43,499 bases of DNA from Candidatus Saccharimonadota bacterium (GTDB lineage: Bacteria > Patescibacteriota > Saccharimonadia > Saccharimonadales > UBA10212): NCBI GenBank assembly GCA_016234585.1, contig JACRBB010000029.1, forward strand, positions 1-43,499, written 5' to 3'. Every line of letters starts with the position of its first letter. The first letter of the stretch is position 1. Made by a program: the position numbers and the translations under genes. Below are positions 38,704 through 43,499 of this stretch, piece after piece. The notes beneath the pieces were generated by a model. The model ran no database searches, was not told the origin of the DNA, and saw only the letters and a program-made list of their open reading frames with translations.

Positions 38704-40074
38704 ATGGCAAAGAGTTTAGGGACACGCTATGTATGTAGTAATTGTGGGGCATCGTCGTTAAGTTATACCGGGCGCTGCGCCCAGTGTGGCGAGTGGAACA
38801 CCCTGGAGCAGCAGGTTGAGATTACAACCGCGACTGCCGGGGCCAGTGGCCACAGCCTAAAAGTAGAATCGGTTATTAAGGCCGCGTCTACAAAAACCTC
38901 CCGGATTCTGACCAATATTTCCGAAGTCGATGAGGTTTTGGGCGGAGGCTTGGTGGCCGGGAGCGTTAACCTATTGGCTGGTCAGCCAGGTATTGGCAAA
39001 AGCACGCTGCTGCTTCAAGTAGCTTATAACATTGCCAAGGGACACAAGGTTTTATACGTCAGTGGCGAGGAATCTGCCCGCCAGGTTGGCTTGCGAGCCG
39101 AGCGGCTGGGTGCCTCCCATAAAGATTTGCAACTGGCTGTTTCAACCGTTGCCAACGACATTGCGGCTACGATTGCCGACGGTAAGTACGACGTGGTGGT
39201 GATGGACTCGGTACAGTCTGTATCCGTTAACGAAATAGCCTCGGCTGCCGGCACGGTAAGCCAAATTACCAACAGCACGCAGCTTCTAACGGCCGCCGCT
39301 AAGGCCACAGGCACGGCGCTTTTATTAGTTGGCCATGTTACTAAAGAGGGGTCTATCGCCGGCCCTAAGGTGTTGGAGCACATCGTCGACGTTGTTTTGC
39401 AGCTAGAAGGCGACCGCTATGGTGGTTTTAAAATTTTACGGGCCGTAAAGAATCGCTACGGTTCGACCAACGAGACTGGTATCTTTGAGATGGGCGAACA
39501 TGGCCTGCAGCCGGTTGAAAACCCATCAGAAGCTCTGCTAGCCGAGCGGCAAGCCAGTGATGGCTCAATTGTCCACGCTACTATGGAGGGTAGCCGCCCA
39601 TTGCTAGTAGAAGTTCAGGCTTTGGTTAATACCACCAGCTACGGATACCCGAAGCGCACCGCTAGCGGCATAGACCTTACCCGTGTAAACCTATTGATTG
39701 CTATGCTGGAAAAACGCACCAAGCTAAAGCTGGCAGACAAAGATATTTACGTTAACATTGTGGGCGGTATACGCCTTAGCGAGCCGGCTGCGGACCTAGC
39801 TATTTGTATGGCGATTGCCAGCGCCGCGAAGGGTATGCAGCTTAAGAAAAACGCCGTGGTATTTGGTGAGGTTGGGCTGTCCGGGGAGGTCAGGCATGTG
39901 CCTTATCTAGAAAAACGACTGGCAGAAGCTAAAAAGCTCGGCTTTGAAGTGGCCATCGGGCCGCGGGTACGCTCTGGTAACCCTTCGACTTCGCTCAGGG
40001 CAGGAAAACCATCAATTTTAATGCCGGTTGCCGATATCAGAACCGCCCTTAATACATTCTTAGAAAAAGACTAA
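38704..40074 (+). CDS. radA: DNA repair protein RadA/Sms
   Basis: RadA is a RecA-like ATPase that helps process recombination intermediates by promoting branch migration. The 456-residue protein has an N-terminal zinc finger (C11, C14, C25, C28), the RecA core with Walker A GQPGIGKS near 94, the RadA motif KNRYG near 248 (the usual form is KNRFG), and a C-terminal Lon-protease-like domain (VNIVGGIRLSEPAADLAICMAI). Near the end a REP-type element adds about ten residues (GNPSTSLRAGKPS) in frame between AIGP and ILMPVADI. Its stop overlaps the PBP stop. Confidence 0.96.
   Translation: MAKSLGTRYVCSNCGASSLSYTGRCAQCGEWNTLEQQVEITTATAGASGHSLKVESVIKAASTKTSRILTNISEVDEVLGGGLVAGSVNLLAGQPGIGKSTLLLQVAYNIAKGHKVLYVSGEESARQVGLRAERLGASHKDLQLAVSTVANDIAATIADGKYDVVVMDSVQSVSVNEIASAAGTVSQITNSTQLLTAAAKATGTALLLVGHVTKEGSIAGPKVLEHIVDVVLQLEGDRYGGFKILRAVKNRYGSTNETGIFEMGEHGLQPVENPSEALLAERQASDGSIVHATMEGSRPLLVEVQALVNTTSYGYPKRTASGIDLTRVNLLIAMLEKRTKLKLADKDIYVNIVGGIRLSEPAADLAICMAIASAAKGMQLKKNAVVFGEVGLSGEVRHVPYLEKRLAEAKKLGFEVAIGPRVRSGNPSTSLRAGKPSILMPVADIRTALNTFLEKD
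39981..40001 (+). repeat. REP-type repeat inside the radA coding region
   Basis: The 21 bases begin CCCTTCGACT and end GCTCAGGGC. The core matches the reverse-orientation copy in the metK riboswitch at 32236-32254. It is in frame and encodes part of NPSTSLRAG. Confidence 0.75.
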
Positions 40075-43000
40075 TTTGTAACAGTGGTCGTGGCGGTATT
40101 ATTGTTACTATCGGTAACGGTAACAGTGCTGCCAACCGGTGCCGAAACTTGCGAGACCGTACAACCACTGGCTGAGCAGGCAATCGGGTTACCATTGTCT
40201 TTGACCGTGAATGGTCCGGAGCCATTATCCCAGGTAATTTTGGTATTCGCACCAGTACGCGTGGCCTGAAGATTGCTTGGCCCTGATGCGGCTGCAGCAA
40301 AGTTTACCGTAGCATTGCCTGAAGTAACATCGTACAGTACGCTGTCTATCACCTGAACGGCAATTGTTACGCTACCCGAACCAGAATAGCTAAAAGTCTT
40401 TGTATCTGACGGGTCGGAAACTGCTTGTGACTGAGCCACTTGACCATTGACCAGCAGGTTGACGGTGCCCGGGAATTGGGGGTGAGCCGGGTCGTTAAAC
40501 GGGTGGGTCCCAGCCGAAACCGTCGCTGTAACGTTACAGCTGCTGGAACAGTTGGCAGTCCCGCCGCTGCTGACATCCGTACCATCTATAAATACACTGA
40601 TATTCGGTTTGGTGTCGCTACAGCTGTGGACGTCGTCGTTAGCGGTGGTGTTGTTGGGGTTGGTGGCTGCCCCGTTGCCGTAAAAGATGTCAATCGAGAA
40701 GTGATCGGCCGTGCTGTTGCCGCCCTGGGTCTGCTTGGCAAGGCCGGGAGTACAGTCGGTAGCGACTTTGCCAGATACTTTATCAATCGTGGCGTTTTGG
40801 GTCGAAGCGGCCTTGGGCTTATACCAAGCCGGGTAAATTTCGGTGCTGGGCGTAGGTTCAACCGATCCGATTCCAACGTGGCTGGTAACTACATAGGCCG
40901 GTAAATGTTGGATGTCGCTTGGCTCGGTCCAGTTGGACGGCGTAAGGCCGTCATGAGCGCCGTTCATCCAACCCTGCCAAATTGGCTGGGTCATATTTTC
41001 CATGGTTCCAGACAGAGTTTTTTGCCTGGTGTGATATCCGACCCATACCCCGGCCGCGTACTTGGTAGAAAAGCCCATCATCCAACCATCCTTACCCTCA
41101 GCCGTCGTACCGGTCTTCATGGCGAAGTTCCAGCCCTTGTAGCGATGCGGTTTGCGTCCAGCCGGGAAGTAGCTGGCGTTAGGATCTGAAACCATATTGG
41201 CAACGATATAGGCAGCGTCCTGGCGGACAACTTGAGTGCCTTTGGGCTGTTTCCACTCATAGAATGGCTTGGTACTACTTTTAGAGTCGTAAATCTTCAT
41301 GATATAGGTCTGCGGGACGTAGCTGCCCAATCTTGAAATAGTTGAGTAGCCATTAACGTGCTCATCAAGATGCAAAAATGCTCCGTCACCTATGCCGGAA
41401 GCCCCGTAACACTGAGTGGTCTGGGTCAGTTTTTGATCGGAGTAACATTTGTAGCCTGTTTTTAGGCCCATGGCTTCGGCAGTCTTAATGGTCTTGTCTA
41501 CTCCGGCGATAAGCATAGCTTTAACTGCCGGAACGTTACGTGAACCGCCAAGCGCGTAACGCAGAGTCAGGGGCCCAGGATAACGGAAGTCATAATCTTC
41601 CAAACAGTTACCACCATTTTTCGGCAAAGCCTTATTGGTGCACGGATAACCGGGAATAGCTTGCTGGACGTCATATAATACCGAGCCGGCTCCGGCGCTG
41701 TTACTGTTCTCTATTAAAGTCGTGTAGTCGTATGGCTTAAAGCTGGAGCCCGGCGGCAATGGTGTCTGAGCGTAATTTATCTGGCCATAGTCAGCATTGG
41801 TAAAGTCTACACCGCCGACTAGCGCGACCATCTGGCCGGTCTTGACGTCTTCTGCAGCAAAAGCCGCCTCGTCACCACCTTGGCGCTTAACCTGGGTAAT
41901 GCCTTTTTGAACCTGCTGTTCGGCAAGATCCTGCAGCTTGGTGTCCAGTGTGGTAATAACTTTCCAACCGCCAGCCTTAGATGAACCACTGCCATTTTCA
42001 CCGCTTAGAAAGGTGTTGGTTAGTTCATTTTTGGCAGCAAGGACGAAGTATGGCGACTTTATGCCGGCGTATTTGGTCTGTTGCGGCTGGACGGTGGCGA
42101 CAACATCAAATTTTTTGGCTGTTTCCGCATCGGACTTCTTAATCTTTCCGGTTTGGACCATAGAATCCAATACATAGTCATAACGAGCCGTGAAGGCCGA
42201 CTTTTCAAAGTAGGGACTGTATGGTGAATAGTAGCCCGGTGCCTTTGGTATGGCAGCCAACATGGCGGCTTCCGGCAATGTCAGATCTTTGGCCGACTTA
42301 TGGAAGTAGTCACTGGCAGCCGCCTGGACACCGTGGTCCACTCCACCATACGGCGCGGCGTTAAGATACCCGGTCAAAATCTCGTCTTTAGAGTAGCTGC
42401 GCTCCAATTCAACGGCTAAGATTAACTCTTTAACCTTTCTAGTTATGCTGCGTTGTTGAGTCCATTCCTGGGTGATTTTTACTAGTTGTTGGGTGATGGT
42501 TGACCCGCCTTGGGTCCCACCGGTGTGGAAGATGTCGTTAATAGCAGCTCGAACAATTGCCTTAACGTCAAAGCCCTTCTCGTTATAAAAGTTTCGGTCT
42601 TCAGTGGCGATGGTAGCGTCTTTAACGTATTTTGATATGTCGCCGCTGTTAACTGGTACGCGTTTAATGGCGTTATAGTCTTGCCATAGCAGGGTTTGGC
42701 CGGTACGGTCGTAGTAACTAATGCTGCCGCCCAGATTGCCGCCGGATATATCGGTAATGGATGGCAGATCCTTACGGAAGTAAGCAAAGACTGCCAGTGT
42801 CGTAATGAATAAGACCAAAATGCCTATACCGGCAACCTTTAGCGCCATTATCGCGCCGTCGCGGCTGAACCAATAGGCGGCTAAGCGTTTTGGCTGTAAG
42901 CGCCACAACGCCCTTTTAAACCTTGATTTGGGCAAGCCTTGCATACGCTGTACTTTGCGTCTAGCTTTGAGTTCTTTGCGGGCTACCCATTTCTCACCCA

Positions 43001-43100
43001 AAGAGCGGTGTATCTTTAACTGGTTACCACTACGGGTGGTAACGGTATTATTGCTAGATCGTCGCTGTCGATTACTGCCTCTACCCAATCGGCTACTCAT
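40071..43100 (-). CDS. Bifunctional class A penicillin-binding protein
   Basis: This enzyme polymerises glycan strands and crosslinks peptides in peptidoglycan outside the membrane. The 1009-residue protein has a long basic cytoplasmic tail (1-85), one membrane helix (about 88-108), a GT51 transglycosylase domain (ATEDRNFYNEKGFD, then GGSTITQQLVK) and a transpeptidase domain. The latter shows GSSFKPYDY with the acyl-serine near 452, and KTGTTAEGKDGWM near 660. The last ~240 residues are Ser/Thr/Gly/Asn-rich Ig-like or fibronectin-like repeats containing paired cysteines. ATG 43100 is preferred over TTG 43112: TATAAT with an upstream TG lies at 43131-43136 on this strand. Its C-terminus overlaps radA. 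Confidence 0.94.
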   Translation of the reverse strand: MSSRLGRGSNRQRRSSNNTVTTRSGNQLKIHRSLGEKWVARKELKARRKVQRMQGLPKSRFKRALWRLQPKRLAAYWFSRDGAIMALKVAGIGILVLFITTLAVFAYFRKDLPSITDISGGNLGGSISYYDRTGQTLLWQDYNAIKRVPVNSGDISKYVKDATIATEDRNFYNEKGFDVKAIVRAAINDIFHTGGTQGGSTITQQLVKITQEWTQQRSITRKVKELILAVELERSYSKDEILTGYLNAAPYGGVDHGVQAAASDYFHKSAKDLTLPEAAMLAAIPKAPGYYSPYSPYFEKSAFTARYDYVLDSMVQTGKIKKSDAETAKKFDVVATVQPQQTKYAGIKSPYFVLAAKNELTNTFLSGENGSGSSKAGGWKVITTLDTKLQDLAEQQVQKGITQVKRQGGDEAAFAAEDVKTGQMVALVGGVDFTNADYGQINYAQTPLPPGSSFKPYDYTTLIENSNSAGAGSVLYDVQQAIPGYPCTNKALPKNGGNCLEDYDFRYPGPLTLRYALGGSRNVPAVKAMLIAGVDKTIKTAEAMGLKTGYKCYSDQKLTQTTQCYGASGIGDGAFLHLDEHVNGYSTISRLGSYVPQTYIMKIYDSKSSTKPFYEWKQPKGTQVVRQDAAYIVANMVSDPNASYFPAGRKPHRYKGWNFAMKTGTTAEGKDGWMMGFSTKYAAGVWVGYHTRQKTLSGTMENMTQPIWQGWMNGAHDGLTPSNWTEPSDIQHLPAYVVTSHVGIGSVEPTPSTEIYPAWYKPKAASTQNATIDKVSGKVATDCTPGLAKQTQGGNSTADHFSIDIFYGNGAATNPNNTTANDDVHSCSDTKPNISVFIDGTDVSSGGTANCSSSCNVTATVSAGTHPFNDPAHPQFPGTVNLLVNGQVAQSQAVSDPSDTKTFSYSGSGSVTIAVQVIDSVLYDVTSGNATVNFAAAASGPSNLQATRTGANTKITWDNGSGPFTVKDNGNPIACSASGCTVSQVSAPVGSTVTVTDSNNNTATTTVTN

Positions 43101-43130
43101 AGATAAGCCCAACGATCCTTTCTCAGAAGT

Positions 43131-43136
43131 ATTATA
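43131..43136 (-). promoter_or_regulatory. -10 element TATAAT of the PBP gene
   Basis: TATAAT on the minus strand with TG one base upstream (extended -10) gives an expected leader of about 24 bases containing AAGGAT before ATG 43100. Confidence 0.6.
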
Positions 43137-43203
43137 TCAAACCCCAAGCTTCTATAAATGTACCATAAAACGTAAGCTCTAATCATCACCTAAGTCTTTG
43201 GGT

Positions 43204-43209
43204 TATACT
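43204..43209 (+). promoter_or_regulatory. -10 element TATACT upstream of the tyrS leader
   Basis: TATACT at 43204-43209 would begin a leader of about 185 bases before the tyrS start. The -35 region is not clear. Confidence 0.45.
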
Positions 43210-43243
43210 ATCAATATAGTAAGTAAAAAGTAGGTTTCTGAGA

Positions 43244-43399
43244 ATGAGCTTAATTTATGTCGCCGCTCTGTTAAGCAAGAGTAATGTGAACGTCGCCAAA
43301 ACTAGGGTCAGGCGAGGAAACATACTCGTAGAGTACGTTGACAAGCGGTATTCTAGTTGCAGGCAGTTCACATTACTCGAGGCTGGAGAGGAGGCATAA
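43244..43399 (+). CDS. Possible 51-residue leader peptide upstream of tyrS
   Basis: ATG 43244 opens a 51-codon frame that ends with TAA one base before the tyrS TTG. The product begins MSLIYVAALLSKSNVNVAKT and ends RQFTLLEAGEEA. It has three Tyr codons. The ribosome site is weak (TAGG, 11 bases upstream). The same bases form a 13-bp long-range stem, so the frame may be a by-product of an RNA structure. Adjacent stop and start codons would allow translational coupling. Confidence 0.35.
   Translation: MSLIYVAALLSKSNVNVAKTRVRRGNILVEYVDKRYSSCRQFTLLEAGEEA
43279..43378 (+). promoter_or_regulatory. Structured RNA leader of tyrS
   Basis: GAGTAATGTGAAC (43279-43291) is the exact complement of GTTCACATTACTC (43366-43378), closing a 74-base interior. 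Inside lie TCGCC/GGCGA (43293-43297 with 43311-43315), TACTC/GAGTA around GTA (43323-43335), and AACTAG (43300-43305, in a loop) matching CTAGTT (43353-43358), a possible pseudoknot. No T-box core motif is visible. Confidence 0.6.
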
Positions 43400-43400
43400 A

Positions 43401-43499
43401 TTGAGCTCAACAAGCCTAAGCGAAGATTTAACCTGGCGCGGACTAATAAAAGACAAAACCTTTGCCGATAATAAATGGTTAGATAGCCCCAAGGTTTTC
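43401..43499 (+). CDS. tyrS: Tyrosyl-tRNA synthetase, N-terminal fragment
   Basis: The frame starts at TTG 43401, seven bases after the strong site GAGAGGAGG (43386-43394), and runs off the window. The visible residues SLSEDLTWRGLIKDKTF, then KWLDSPKVF, match the N-terminus of TyrS (LxEDLxWRGLI). The enzyme charges tRNA(Tyr) with tyrosine. The TTG start is uncommon among the neighbours and follows a structured leader. Confidence 0.85.
   Translation, partial: MSSTSLSEDLTWRGLIKDKTFADNKWLDSPKVF

Noticed and set aside
40440-41189. Plus-strand frames opposite the PBP C-terminus
   Set aside because: They are shadows of the low-complexity Ig-like tail of the PBP.
43279-43378. T-box riboswitch upstream of tyrS
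   Set aside because: The conserved T-box antiterminator core and a specifier stem could not be found, and there is no terminator with a T-run before the start.
1-43499. tRNA, rRNA genes and CRISPR arrays
   Set aside because: I looked for cloverleaf arms with a GTTCGA-type T-loop, rRNA-conserved stretches and regularly spaced repeats, and found none.

Overview
This window looks like a chromosomal segment of a reduced-genome bacterium of the Candidate Phyla Radiation, most likely a Candidatus Saccharibacteria (TM7) relative. This is an inference from the compact gene order, the many small secreted or membrane proteins, a short MetK of 320 residues, and a core set made of gatB, dnaE, rplS, rnhB, yraN, nusA, metK, clpC, radA, a class A penicillin-binding protein and the start of tyrS. 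No 16S rRNA or tRNA is present to confirm it.

Layout. Positions 1-6000 hold gatB, two small membrane or coiled proteins and dnaE. Positions 6000-13700 hold a CAP-domain surface protein, a SpoU/TrmH rRNA methylase, a PilB-type ATPase, rplS-rnhB-yraN, an M3 peptidase paired with a stand-alone M1-peptidase N-domain, and a PlsC acyltransferase. Positions 13700-21300 hold nusA behind a promoter-proximal terminator hairpin, a VIT-family transporter, pcm, a DUF2207 membrane protein, an EEP-fold hydrolase, a flavodoxin-like reductase and several small genes.

Positions 21348-28469 are the accessory centrepiece. A perfect 83-bp inverted repeat (21348-21430 and 28387-28469) encloses an AT-rich cassette. 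It holds a lone gene followed by a tight operon: a PD-(D/E)XK-like nuclease, a Dam-type adenine methylase, a PLD-DExH helicase, a 65-residue protein, an SMC/DndD-like ATPase and a 144-residue protein. It reads as a restriction or defence system, and I cannot match this gene order to any named system. No transposase or integrase lies inside.

Positions 28600-43499 return to the chromosome: a bactofilin-like membrane protein, small membrane proteins flanked by strong hairpins, a beta-lactamase-fold serine hydrolase, a SAM-I riboswitch with metK, a TerC/DUF475 protein, clpC behind a CIRCE operator, an HExxH membrane protein, radA, a bifunctional PBP, and a structured leader before tyrS.

Regulatory themes. 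About eleven genes have a -10 hexamer only 6-9 bases before the start codon, so they are probably read from leaderless mRNAs, while others keep good Shine-Dalgarno sites. Convergent genes repeatedly overlap or abut at their stops. A short REP-type repeat (CCCTTCGACNNNGCTCAGGG and its reverse) occurs in the metK riboswitch and inside the radA reading frame, with a degraded relative near the right end of the cassette.
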